NCBI RefSeq assembly: GCF_003987225.1 | Contig: NZ_PIPX01000001.1 | Location: 1,178,001-1,242,000 of the forward strand | Origin: Pseudidiomarina homiensis | GTDB taxonomy: Bacteria; Pseudomonadota; Gammaproteobacteria; Enterobacterales; Alteromonadaceae | Reading direction: 5' to 3' | Length of the DNA stretch: 64,000 bases | In this document: in pieces, positions 1 to 8,589 of the stretch | Layout of the letters: the number at the start of each line of letters is the position of its first letter | Position numbering within the stretch: the first letter of the stretch is position 1 | Position numbers and translations under genes: made by a program | Notes under the pieces: model-generated | Told to the model about the DNA's origin: nothing | What the model saw: only the letters and a program-made list of their open reading frames with translations | The model's database searches: none

Positions 1-747
1 CATGAGCGGCGCCGCGAAGGTCCGAAAAAGAATTTAGCCACCCTGAAGCTCGACGACGAAGCCTTAAAATTACTGCAAGCCCAGCAAATGACCAAAACAA
101 GCATTCCGCAACACGGCCAATTTGTCATGTTTCGTCGCATCGCCAATATGTCTGCGGGCGGCCGCCCCGTGCCAGCGCTTGACCACATGCATGAAGACAA
201 TAAACGACTCGCCATTCGAGCCACGCAAGCACTACGCCTAGACGTTGCTGGCGTCGACTTGATCATTCCCGATATTAGCGTGTCATGGTTGGAATCTGGC
301 GCGGCGATTTGTGAAGTTAATGCCTGCCCAGACCTTGGTCATACAGCGGGGCTACTTTTGTACCGCAACCTGCTGCGCAATCGTATCGAAGGTAATGGCC
401 GCATCCCCGTTTATGTGGTCATCGACCAAGCCAACCCCGACGCGCCGTCAACGCTGCTGCAACAAACCGTCGCCAAGCTTAACCAGCAAGGACTAACCGT
501 AGGCTGGAGTGACCACCATGGTGTCAGTGTCAACCAAGAAACCCTCACGCGCGGTCTACAACACTTCGCCACCGCCTTTAATATGCTGAATTCGCAACAG
601 AACGTTGCCGCTATGGTGTTACGCTTGAACGACCCCAGCGTACTCGAACGAGGATTACCGATGGACAGAATTGATGAGGTGCTATGCGCGACCGAGGCCG
701 ATCACGCAACTGCTTTGTATGAACTCGCAGAGCAACAGGTTATTTAA
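1..747 (+). CDS. Cyanophycin-synthetase-like ATP-grasp protein with degenerate Mur-ligase tail (5' truncated)
   Basis: The reading frame is open from base 1, so the N-terminus lies outside the window. The first part matches the ATP-grasp half of cyanophycin synthetase (CphA): GQFVMFRRIANMSAGG, a His-Glu-Asp-Asn stretch, then AGVDLIIPDIS and EVNACPDLGH, the metal and nucleotide end of the fold. About 120 residues follow that align by eye with the start of the CphA Mur-ligase domain (GRIPVYVVID, then LERGLPMDRIDEVLCATEADH). The P-loop expected after GRIPV (GTNGKTT in CphA) is replaced by DQANPDAPST, and the protein ends shortly after. I infer an ATP-dependent peptide-bond or amino-acid ligase with a non-catalytic Mur remnant; the substrate is unknown. 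It overlaps the convergent oxygenase gene by 8 bases. Confidence 0.75.
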   Translation, partial: HERRREGPKKNLATLKLDDEALKLLQAQQMTKTSIPQHGQFVMFRRIANMSAGGRPVPALDHMHEDNKRLAIRATQALRLDVAGVDLIIPDISVSWLESGAAICEVNACPDLGHTAGLLLYRNLLRNRIEGNGRIPVYVVIDQANPDAPSTLLQQTVAKLNQQGLTVGWSDHHGVSVNQETLTRGLQHFATAFNMLNSQQNVAAMVLRLNDPSVLERGLPMDRIDEVLCATEADHATALYELAEQQVI

Positions 748-1348
748 ATTCGCGCTCGTGGAACCACAAATTGAACGCCCACTTCTCACCGGCAACGACG
801 GGCATCCCCGCATGCAGCGACTTTGGATGTACATCCGTAGTACCGCGCACCACATTTTCAAAGACCAATAAGCGGCCTGGCTTGGGGGCCACATTGATAT
901 CGAGTTTAGAAAAGTAGGTGGAACCGCCGCTTGCTGGCGAATTGATATAACCCAACGCGGTAAACAGCCGTTGCCCGCCACGCGCAGTACAACGTTTACC
1001 GCGCTCAGTATTCATATCGTAGGCATCAAAATGCGAACGGTATTCCTGACTTTGGTCGTAATGAATCACCTGAAAGCTCTCGGCATTGCGTAACGGCAAG
1101 CCAACCTGCTGCGCAATACGACTACCAAGGTCTGTCACGACCATTGAATGTTTGTGGCTAATCCATGCCAATTGATTGGTTCGCGCTTTACTGTAAACGC
1201 CTTCGGCGTCTGAGCTGACTTTCGCACGTTGCATTTGCTCACGGGCGGCATTGATCAGCTGCTGCGCCTCAGACTCAGTGAAAAAGTCATCAATGATATA
1301 AACAAGTGGATCCTGACTGAGCACGTACTTTCGCAATTCAAGCATCAT
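740..1348 (-). CDS. 2OG-Fe(II) oxygenase, prolyl 4-hydroxylase type
   Basis: This 202-residue protein has the double-stranded beta-helix signature of iron/2-oxoglutarate hydroxylases: YRSHFDAYD supplies the HxD iron ligands, SLHAGMPV the distal histidine, and GEKWAFNLWFHE the lysine/tryptophan end that binds 2-oxoglutarate. GSTYFSKLDINVAPKPGRLL is typical of the P4Hc family. The start is the ATG at 1348, preceded by AAGGG seven bases upstream that lies in the last codons of the sulfotransferase gene, so the two are probably one transcript. The natural substrate cannot be read from sequence; a peptidyl or free amino-acid side chain is the family norm. Confidence 0.88.
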   Translation of the reverse strand: MMLELRKYVLSQDPLVYIIDDFFTESEAQQLINAAREQMQRAKVSSDAEGVYSKARTNQLAWISHKHSMVVTDLGSRIAQQVGLPLRNAESFQVIHYDQSQEYRSHFDAYDMNTERGKRCTARGGQRLFTALGYINSPASGGSTYFSKLDINVAPKPGRLLVFENVVRGTTDVHPKSLHAGMPVVAGEKWAFNLWFHEREFK

Positions 1349-1352
1349 GTTC

Positions 1353-2159
1353 TTACCCTTTTGCTACCGAGCCCCACAAGGCTAAAGCATCATCTATTTG
1401 CGCCAATTCTTCAGCGGTCAACGCATCGCGTTTATGCAGCGATTCCTTTTTAAACGCCAAAAACTCAGACGGCGGTGGCGTCGCAATAAAATCAGCAATA
1501 GCTGCCATAGTGCTTTTCATCGATTCGCCGACGTCTTCATAGTGCAAGACCATAACATTATCCGGAAAACGCTTCGCGACTTCATCAATTCTTTCCATAT
1601 GACTCGCCCACCGAAACACATCGCGTTGCAGGTCAGAAAGTTGCTCTTGGTAAACTTTAGCGTTTTGCGGAGTTACCCCTAAAAAACCATTGGGTTTGGG
1701 GTAATGGGTGTGGTTTTTGACCCACTTCAAAACCCCGCCATGCTTTTTCATCGAATAACTCACAGACTGCACATTACGCTTGAGCGCTAAAAACTTTGCC
1801 TTTGGAAACGCTGCAAGCAATTGCTCAACATTCCATAAGTTGGGGTGCGTTTGATCAAGAAACAAACCGTCTACTTTGCGCATCATGTAGGCGTAATAGC
1901 CAAGCTGAAAAATCGACAGCTGCTTTTGCGCAACCGTGGCATTACTGATCGACCAAAACATCTCCGGGCTTTCCACCCCGCCATAGTAGTCTGACACCTG
2001 GGGAAATTTATTCACACAGCGACAGAGCATGTGCGTTCCTGAACGCCCTGTCCCCACCACAAATACAGGCCCGTTTTGTTGCCGATCTCGCGTGACATAA
2101 GCCCACAGGTAAAGCGGGTACTTAAGCAATTGTCTGATTCTTCTCGCTATCCTTCTCAT
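1353..2159 (-). CDS. Sulfotransferase family protein
   Basis: The 268-residue product carries FVVGTGRSGTHML near residue 35, the 5'-phosphosulfate-binding loop of PAPS-dependent sulfotransferases, and a later segment (VMVLHYEDV) that fits the 3'-phosphate-binding strand region of the family. No signal peptide is seen; the basic, partly hydrophobic N-terminus could associate with the membrane. It is followed four bases later by the oxygenase gene. Lying beside Wzi and polysaccharide genes, it could sulfate a surface glycan, but that is inference from position. Confidence 0.8.
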   Translation of the reverse strand: MRRIARRIRQLLKYPLYLWAYVTRDRQQNGPVFVVGTGRSGTHMLCRCVNKFPQVSDYYGGVESPEMFWSISNATVAQKQLSIFQLGYYAYMMRKVDGLFLDQTHPNLWNVEQLLAAFPKAKFLALKRNVQSVSYSMKKHGGVLKWVKNHTHYPKPNGFLGVTPQNAKVYQEQLSDLQRDVFRWASHMERIDEVAKRFPDNVMVLHYEDVGESMKSTMAAIADFIATPPPSEFLAFKKESLHKRDALTAEELAQIDDALALWGSVAKG

Positions 2160-2180
2160 TACACATCCATCGTCTTCGTG

Positions 2181-3524
2181 TTACCAACGAACCTCATAGC
2201 TCGCTATTACGTTTCCAAACGAATCTTCGCGTCCGTTCTCGTAGGTGTCCTTCCAGCCTTGTAAGCCAATCTCAATGCGCCCCGCGCCCAGCGGGTAAAA
2301 AGCCACCGCTTCGACCTGCTGAATTCGTGCGATACCGGGGCGGAACTCAGGTAAATACTGCCAACGCGCAAGCCGACCGAAGCTATTATGATCGCGTCGC
2401 ACGCGGGTATCTTGCAAACGCACATCGTAACCATGACCGTTATTCCGGAACGTCGCATAGCCTAGCGTCGTAAGACTGCGCAGGTCACTGCGGTCGTGTT
2501 CAGCATAAACGCGTGACAGGCTACCAGCTTCAGAGAAGCTCCAATCGAAACCAACCATATGGCCATTGCCGCGCACCCCTTCAACATCATGCTCACTGGT
2601 GCTGCCATAGAAACTGAATTGATACGGCAAGGTCAGACGCGCATCGAAAGCCCAATTCTGTGAAGTATCGTCAAGCTCAGATTCAGTGTACTGCAGCCCT
2701 AACTCAAGCATCTCATGAGCGCGCCAGCCGGCCCGTACACCAAAGGCTTGCTCGCGCTGCCATGTTTGCGTGTCGCCTTGCAGCAAAAATTCCTCTTCAC
2801 TTTCGCCCCAAAACGAGGTGAATGTAAAACGTTGCATCGCACCGCTCGCCGCCGATGGCGTATAGGTCGCTCGCACCGAGCGTAACGGCAACGTACTCAA
2901 GGTTTGCAGGCCATCTTTCGCTGACCCAGGTGACCACCAGTTTTGCACCTGATCCATCGACAAGGCCCAGTCACCCACCATCACTGCCGCGTAGCTCCCC
3001 TGCCAAGACAAACTATCGGTCTTCACCCGAGGGTTCAACGTCACGTCGCTGGTGCGATAAGTAACGCGCAGCCGACCTGCGACATTTTGGCCAATACGCT
3101 CATGCGTAATGGTGGCAAAAGCTTTACCTTCCATCGGTCGATGGTAGCTTGGCTGAGCGCCGGTGTCCGTCGTACCAGCAATTTTGAAACCGGAGTAATG
3201 CCCGCGTCGATGATACTCAAGCAAATGACTCAACTTGTAATAAGCGGTACGCTGCAACGGCGTTAGCGTTGCCGGATCAAGCCGCTCAAGATCGGCGATC
3301 AATGGCCGCCACATCACTGGGAAAGTAGTCACCGGTGCCGACAACAAACCTGCATCAGCAAGCACTTGCAACGAATGACGAACATGTAGCTCTTCAGCAT
3401 CAAGCCAAGGCGTCGCTTGCACGCTTGGCACTACTGAAAGCGTTAACGACAAGCAAACGATGCTCAGCAGGTACCGTAACCGAAGTCCTAGCCTTCCCGT
3501 TAGCATTGCTGTTGTTCTTATCAT
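2181..3524 (-). CDS. wzi: Wzi-family capsule assembly outer-membrane protein
   Basis: The product is an outer-membrane beta-barrel of the Wzi family, which in enteric bacteria binds capsular polymer at the cell surface. After a signal peptide (MIRTTAML..., cleaved near VQA-TPWL) comes the N-terminal helical part with LQVLADAGLLSAPVTTFP, then alternating aromatic/polar strands to the end (ASYEVRW), ending in an aromatic residue as barrels do. The frame is open 93 bases further upstream, but that extension has no signal peptide character and overlaps the previous gene; the ATG at 3524 lies 22 bases after the pyruvyltransferase stop and is preferred. About 447 residues, normal for the family. 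Confidence 0.85.
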   Translation of the reverse strand: MIRTTAMLTGRLGLRLRYLLSIVCLSLTLSVVPSVQATPWLDAEELHVRHSLQVLADAGLLSAPVTTFPVMWRPLIADLERLDPATLTPLQRTAYYKLSHLLEYHRRGHYSGFKIAGTTDTGAQPSYHRPMEGKAFATITHERIGQNVAGRLRVTYRTSDVTLNPRVKTDSLSWQGSYAAVMVGDWALSMDQVQNWWSPGSAKDGLQTLSTLPLRSVRATYTPSAASGAMQRFTFTSFWGESEEEFLLQGDTQTWQREQAFGVRAGWRAHEMLELGLQYTESELDDTSQNWAFDARLTLPYQFSFYGSTSEHDVEGVRGNGHMVGFDWSFSEAGSLSRVYAEHDRSDLRSLTTLGYATFRNNGHGYDVRLQDTRVRRDHNSFGRLARWQYLPEFRPGIARIQQVEAVAFYPLGAGRIEIGLQGWKDTYENGREDSFGNVIASYEVRW

Positions 3525-3546
3525 GGGGTCATCCAACTTCTTCTTA

Positions 3547-4428
3547 TTATTGTAGTGGCAGCGCCGCCCGCAGCTTGGCCTTGTCGCCTTGATAATAATG
3601 CACGGCAACCTTATCACTCAAGGTTTGTACTAGCGCGTCAACATCGCTCATGGTAAAGACCTCATGAGCCTTCGCGTGATCGGCGTCAGTAGTGCTGTAA
3701 TAATCCAAGAATTTAAAGTCACCACCCAAAACCTTATCGCTAAATCGCATCCAAAGGTTAGGAATACCATAGCTGTCGGCAAGAATCAGCCCGTGTAGTG
3801 ACGACGACAAAATAGCCCGACACTCAAGTAGATCATTGATAAAGCTTTCCGGGTGCTGACGCACACTAATCAACTTGGCATTCAATTGCCGCGCCAGTTC
3901 TTGCACTGTTGCCAAGTCTTCGTCGACATAATGCGCAACAATTCCCACGTCATATTTAGGTTCTTGGCCTTCTGGACGATAAATGTCAGGCATCAAAATC
4001 GCCGGATCACCTAACGGCAAATCACCGACATCGAGGCCTTTTTCGCGCAGTAAAGCGAGCGTCTTATGACCACGCACAGCACCAATTTGCGCAGCGCGCA
4101 GCTGGCTGTAATCAAACGGCTGGTTTGGGTCAATCACACCGCTACCCCACACCCAGCTGTTCGGTGAGCCGAAATGCATAATACTACCCACTCCAAGTAC
4201 GTGAGGAACCGCATCGGTTTCAACACGTTGCACTTTGCGCCCAGAAATAGCTTCGGTTAAGTACACATTTAGCACGTCACCAACGTTTAGCGTGCCGTGG
4301 AAGTATTTAAGCGGGAGGACGTCAGCACCTTGGAGCTTGCGCTCTTGGTTAAAGCGGCGTCGATAAACTAGCTTACGTTTAACGTAGTTTGAGACTCGCT
4401 TGTAAAATGACATTATTGATACCAACAC
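3547..4428 (-). CDS. Polysaccharide pyruvyl transferase family protein
   Basis: This belongs to the CsaB/WcaK-type family, which transfers pyruvate from phosphoenolpyruvate to sugars of surface polymers. Visible signatures are the N-terminal YFHGTLNVGDVLNVYL, the middle GVGSIMHFG and RGHKTLALL, and the C-terminal SSSLHGLILADSYGIP, the most conserved block of the family. The start is uncertain: GTG at 4428 has AAGGA 11 bases upstream; ATG at 4413 has no good ribosome site but gives a more usual N-terminus. The gene sits 24 bases after a GT2 gene in the same orientation. Confidence 0.83.
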   Translation of the reverse strand: MLVSIMSFYKRVSNYVKRKLVYRRRFNQERKLQGADVLPLKYFHGTLNVGDVLNVYLTEAISGRKVQRVETDAVPHVLGVGSIMHFGSPNSWVWGSGVIDPNQPFDYSQLRAAQIGAVRGHKTLALLREKGLDVGDLPLGDPAILMPDIYRPEGQEPKYDVGIVAHYVDEDLATVQELARQLNAKLISVRQHPESFINDLLECRAILSSSLHGLILADSYGIPNLWMRFSDKVLGGDFKFLDYYSTTDADHAKAHEVFTMSDVDALVQTLSDKVAVHYYQGDKAKLRAALPLQ

Positions 4429-4452
4429 TTCAACACAATTCCTTCTAATTCA

Positions 4453-5421
4453 TTACTTATTGCGATGCCGTAAACCAAAACGGCTAGGAAATAAAAAGCG
4501 AGCGATAACCTGTATACCGAATTTCAGCGATTTAATCTCTAACAGCTTTTGCCAAAGGAAAAGCCAGTCTATTTTCCGACCAACCTGAATCGATGCGTTA
4601 ACGTAACTAATCGAAAAGGAGTGGATACGCTTGTTAATGAGTCTTACACCCAGCTTACTAACATCTTTCGTACGCTTCAGCTCGGTGAGCGTATCTATCG
4701 TTGCTCTGATTCCAGCGATGTGGCTATCGGTACGGCGAATTGTCATTGTTGAATTTGGCCGTATACGTCGCCGAAAATAAATCGTATCTCTAACCACAAA
4801 AGTTGTACATGCGAAGATCAGCGGAAATAGTATTTCTTCATCCTCATGATAATAACTCTTGAACTTCAGTTCATTATCCGTCCACATACTCTTCTTAGAT
4901 ATATATAAGCAGGGACTGCATGAGATAGAACCACGCTGCGCGAGAGCTTTGAGAAAGGCTTCTCGATTAGGAAAGCGCCCCTCAAAACCCCGACGATAAT
5001 CTGGCGTCAAGACATTGTCATGGCGCTCTCCTTCATAGAAACTTTCCCCAGCAAAGAAAAGAATCGATGGAAAGTCATTTCCTCTAAGTACGTCATGCAT
5101 CTCTTTGATAAAGTTAGGCTTTAAAAGGTCATCCGCGTCAAAAAAATAAACATAGTCACCTGATGCTTTGTCTAAGCCAATATTACGCGCAATGCCCTGA
5201 CCTTCATTTTGTTTACTAACGATTTGCGATGGGACCTTGAACGCATAAGTATTCAACAACTCAAGAGTGCGATCTGAACTTCCATCATCGATTACGATTA
5301 TCTCATCAGGCAAAACAGTTTGTTCGTGCAATGAGTCAAGCGCTGCAACGATATAGTCTTCAACGTTAAATGCAGGAATGACTACACTAATTCTGACTTT
5401 GTCTTTAAGTTCGGAAGTCAC
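4453..5421 (-). CDS. Glycosyltransferase family 2
   Basis: The 322-residue protein begins with the GT-A fold of family 2: VVIPAFNVEDYIVAALDSL, IIVIDDGSSDRT for the nucleotide-sugar, and YFFDADD as the metal-binding DXD-like motif. The C-terminal 120 residues are basic and end in RHRNK; there is no clear membrane segment. It probably adds one sugar to the lipid-linked repeat unit on the cytoplasmic side. Donor and acceptor cannot be assigned. It lies 18 bases downstream of the flippase gene. Confidence 0.87.
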   Translation of the reverse strand: MTSELKDKVRISVVIPAFNVEDYIVAALDSLHEQTVLPDEIIVIDDGSSDRTLELLNTYAFKVPSQIVSKQNEGQGIARNIGLDKASGDYVYFFDADDLLKPNFIKEMHDVLRGNDFPSILFFAGESFYEGERHDNVLTPDYRRGFEGRFPNREAFLKALAQRGSISCSPCLYISKKSMWTDNELKFKSYYHEDEEILFPLIFACTTFVVRDTIYFRRRIRPNSTMTIRRTDSHIAGIRATIDTLTELKRTKDVSKLGVRLINKRIHSFSISYVNASIQVGRKIDWLFLWQKLLEIKSLKFGIQVIARFLFPSRFGLRHRNK

Positions 5422-5439
5422 TAGTTTCTCTTATGCCGA

Positions 5440-6966
5440 TTAATTGTGCCGTAACAATCGCCCCATGACGAGTTTGCTTTTGTCGACAATAAAGTTGCGT
5501 TCTGCTCGTGTTAACCCAAAGACGATAAGGAACAGACCATAAAGCACCAGTATTGTTGCCAAGTTCACGAGTAGGTTTTCACCTAGCAGGTACAAGAAAA
5601 ACGCAATTCCTGCACCTCCAATACTTCCTAATAATGCACAAGGCAGTAATACTTTTAAAAAGTAGGAAGATATGGAATAAACAAATATGCGACGTAACAT
5701 GATAATACGAACAAACATCGCAACGATGGATAATCCGATAAGCACCCAAAATGCAGACTGCGGCGGATATCCATATGAAAATGCTACATATACCATCGGC
5801 AAATTCAATAACTGCACCCCAGCCACCATAAATTGGTAAAGTCTTATGCGACCAGTTGCTTGCGACACTGCCATTAAAGGCTTACACGTCGAATCGATGA
5901 TTATATTTACCAGCAACAATTGCACGAAAATCGTCGCATAATCAGGCACTTCCACCAACCAAACGTCGAGTATCGCTTGAGTATTGAATAGCACAGGAAA
6001 TGCTAAGAGCGTTATCAAGAAAAAGTTATAACGCGAGCCATTAAACATCAGTGCCGTCGTATAATCCAAGTCCCCGGCCGAATAAGACTTCATTAACTGA
6101 GGGTTTATGGCTTGCTGCAAATTCATCACGAAGCTGCTTAGGGCATGTCCAACTTGCGCTGCAATTGTTCGTGCAGCATTTAGTGCGGGACCAAAAAAGA
6201 TGTTCAGCAGTATATTCACACCTTGACTGGCAGCCACACCCGAAAGGGTTCCCCACATGGTCCAACTTGAATGGGAGAATAATTCTTTAAATAAAGAAGT
6301 GTTCCAATGAATTCGCAACTTAGCTGCCTGAAACTTGCGTAGGCAATAACCAATATAAACAGTAGCAACCAAGGCAGCAACCAACGCCATCAGTACGCCA
6401 TAGCTTTGCAGTACGTCGAACCCCAATTTACCCAATAATAAGACCGCAGCAAGCTTCAAACTTGCATCCAGAATACTTACCCAGGCGTAAACTCGCATGT
6501 GCTCGTGTGCGATAATCAGCGCATTAAATGGCACCATCACAATCGTGACGAGAAAGCTTAGAACCGCAAAGTGATAAACAAATAATGCAGCATCCATTCG
6601 TTCAGCTGGAATCGTAAGCTCCGAAGCAACAAACCGAATACCAATGGTTTCAGCAACAAGAAGGACGCCCAAAGCGATAAGCACATGTATATTCAAGCTC
6701 ATCAAAAAGGTTGAATTCACAGCTTCAGGGTTCTTTTTTCCCATCGCATGAGATAAAAACCGCGTGGTCGAAGTTGACATGGCACTCAAGACAAAACCAA
6801 GCATGGCGACAAAACCAGCCACAACGTGATAAATACCAAAATCTTCAACACCAAGAACATCAAGAACAATTCGAGAGGTGTAAAGTGACACAGCCATAGT
6901 AACGAGCATTCGGGTATACAAAAAACCGACGTTCTTCACTAGCCGTGACGTATTTTTAAAACTCAT
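5440..6966 (-). CDS. Wzx-like polysaccharide flippase (MOP superfamily)
   Basis: The 508-residue protein is almost entirely hydrophobic with about a dozen predicted membrane helices. Its N-terminal SRLVKNVGFLYTRMLVTM and the DVLGVEDFGIYHVVAGF block are typical of oligosaccharide flippases of the MOP superfamily, which move undecaprenyl-linked repeat units across the inner membrane. The start codon directly follows the pgi stop, so the genes are transcribed together. A second flippase gene occurs at 27.3-28.6 kb, suggesting two export routes or redundancy. Confidence 0.85.
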   Translation of the reverse strand: MSFKNTSRLVKNVGFLYTRMLVTMAVSLYTSRIVLDVLGVEDFGIYHVVAGFVAMLGFVLSAMSTSTTRFLSHAMGKKNPEAVNSTFLMSLNIHVLIALGVLLVAETIGIRFVASELTIPAERMDAALFVYHFAVLSFLVTIVMVPFNALIIAHEHMRVYAWVSILDASLKLAAVLLLGKLGFDVLQSYGVLMALVAALVATVYIGYCLRKFQAAKLRIHWNTSLFKELFSHSSWTMWGTLSGVAASQGVNILLNIFFGPALNAARTIAAQVGHALSSFVMNLQQAINPQLMKSYSAGDLDYTTALMFNGSRYNFFLITLLAFPVLFNTQAILDVWLVEVPDYATIFVQLLLVNIIIDSTCKPLMAVSQATGRIRLYQFMVAGVQLLNLPMVYVAFSYGYPPQSAFWVLIGLSIVAMFVRIIMLRRIFVYSISSYFLKVLLPCALLGSIGGAGIAFFLYLLGENLLVNLATILVLYGLFLIVFGLTRAERNFIVDKSKLVMGRLLRHN

Positions 6967-8418
6967 TTAGGTCATTCTTCGAATTATACTGACGGTGCTC
7001 GGATCGAAGGCCTCATCACTTTCGCCGTTGAGCACTGAGAGAACAGTCTTGGCAACTTGTTTACCACGTTCAACACCCGGTTGATCAAAGGAATTGATAT
7101 TCCAGATCACCCCTTGCGCAAACACCTTATGTTCATAGGCGGCAATCAGCGCCCCAAAGCTTTGCGGGGTCAACTCATCAACGAATAGCAAGTTCGATGG
7201 GTGCTGGCCAGGATACGATTCACCGTCACCAAACCACATCAAGCGACGGTGTGCCAAGCAATTTGCCACCGACAGCGTTTGTTGTTGACGCAAACCTTCT
7301 TGTACGTCGGGGTTAAAACCTGGTGCTTTGCGGTGCAGCACTGCGACAAAATCAGCGGCAAAATCATCGTAACCTTGATGCAGGTGCTGGAAGAATGCGT
7401 GCTGGCCGTTGGGTCCAAAACCGCCCCAAATGATGGGTCCCGTTGGGTAATCGATTCGCTTACCGTCGCGATCTTGTTGTTTACCGTTACTTTCCATATC
7501 GAGTTGTTGCAAGTAACTCGGTAAATACCTTAAGCGGCCGTCGTAGGGCAGCACTGCAACGTTGTTCAAGCCGCGCTCTTCGCGGTTATAAACGCCGAGC
7601 AACGCCATCAACAGCGGAATATTCTCGAGCAATGGCGCACTTCCAAAGTGCTCGTCCATGGCCTGTGCGCCTTCAAGCATTTTGGCAAACTGATTGGCGC
7701 CAATACTTAAAGCAATTGGTAAACCGATGGCTGACCACAACGAATAACGGCCGCCAACAGAGTCCGCGAAGCTAAGCTGTTGTGCCGCAGGAATGCCAAA
7801 ATCGGTCATCGCTTTATTGTTGCTGGATACGCCGATAACGTGCTGTGCCAACCACTGCTTTTCATCTAACCGCGGTTTAATCCAGCGCTTTACCGTGTCG
7901 ACATTGGCTAGGGTATCGATGGTGCTAAAGCTTTTCGACGCAATAATAAACAGTGTAGTTTCAGGATCGACGATAGGTAACACTGCGTAGAGCTGGCCGC
8001 CATCCATCGAGCTAACGAAATGCACGTCAAGCTGGTGCTCAACGTTGTCATCGGCAAATTCTTTGAGGGCGAAACTGCCCATCATGGGGCCAAGGTCCGA
8101 GCCACCGACACCTATGTTAACGACATCAGTGATGGGTTTACCCGTTGCACCTAGCCATTTGCCGCTGCGTAACAGACGAACGACTTCGGAAAAACGATTG
8201 CGCCCACCCGCAGCAGCAACCACCGAGTGGCGACTACGGTTAAGAACGTGGGTGACTTTGCGTCCTTCACTCGGATTATCGTATTCGCCTTGCAGCAGTT
8301 GCTCGCGGAGTTGTCCGAAGTTTTTCGGCAAGCGCTTAGCGGCAAAGGCCTCGATAGCGTCAGCATCAAGGCCTTGGAAGGTATAATCGAGGTTTAAATA
8401 GTCCGTCGTTACTTGCAT
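6967..8418 (-). CDS. pgi: Glucose-6-phosphate isomerase
   Basis: It interconverts glucose 6-phosphate and fructose 6-phosphate and so feeds sugar-nucleotide synthesis. Signatures are GIGGSDLGPMM (phosphate binding), DMESNGKQ with the catalytic glutamate, GPNGQHAFFQHLHQG with the catalytic histidine, and FDQPGVERGKQVA with the lysine. At 483 residues it is about 60 shorter than the E. coli enzyme, mainly at the N-terminus; all active-site blocks are present. I choose the ATG at 8418 (CAGGA just upstream) over an upstream ATG at 8454 that lies against a palindromic repeat and has no ribosome site. Confidence 0.95.
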   Translation of the reverse strand: MQVTTDYLNLDYTFQGLDADAIEAFAAKRLPKNFGQLREQLLQGEYDNPSEGRKVTHVLNRSRHSVVAAAGGRNRFSEVVRLLRSGKWLGATGKPITDVVNIGVGGSDLGPMMGSFALKEFADDNVEHQLDVHFVSSMDGGQLYAVLPIVDPETTLFIIASKSFSTIDTLANVDTVKRWIKPRLDEKQWLAQHVIGVSSNNKAMTDFGIPAAQQLSFADSVGGRYSLWSAIGLPIALSIGANQFAKMLEGAQAMDEHFGSAPLLENIPLLMALLGVYNREERGLNNVAVLPYDGRLRYLPSYLQQLDMESNGKQQDRDGKRIDYPTGPIIWGGFGPNGQHAFFQHLHQGYDDFAADFVAVLHRKAPGFNPDVQEGLRQQQTLSVANCLAHRRLMWFGDGESYPGQHPSNLLFVDELTPQSFGALIAAYEHKVFAQGVIWNINSFDQPGVERGKQVAKTVLSVLNGESDEAFDPSTVSIIRRMT

Positions 8419-8462
8419 GGTGTCCTGTTTTGGTCCTTCGTCGGTGTTCGACATAACCCGCG

Positions 8463-8589
8463 GTAGCCCGCAGTTCTACTGCGGGTCAAATCAGCCATTG
8501 GCTCGGTATCAAACTATACCCGTGGTAGAACCACGGGCTACGATCATGTCGCGGTGTTCGGCATACCCCGTGGTAGAACCACGGGCTAC
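8463..8589. repeat. REP-like palindrome cluster A (3 copies)
   Basis: Three hairpins lie between pgi and the export gene: GTAG-CCCGCAGT... at 8463-8485, and two CCCGTGGTAGAACCACGGG copies followed by CTAC at 8519-8541 and 8567-8589. Each has a 7-8 bp stem and a short TTCTA-type loop. The last copy overlaps the 3' end of the upstream gene on the minus strand and contributes its TAG stop. Confidence 0.95.
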
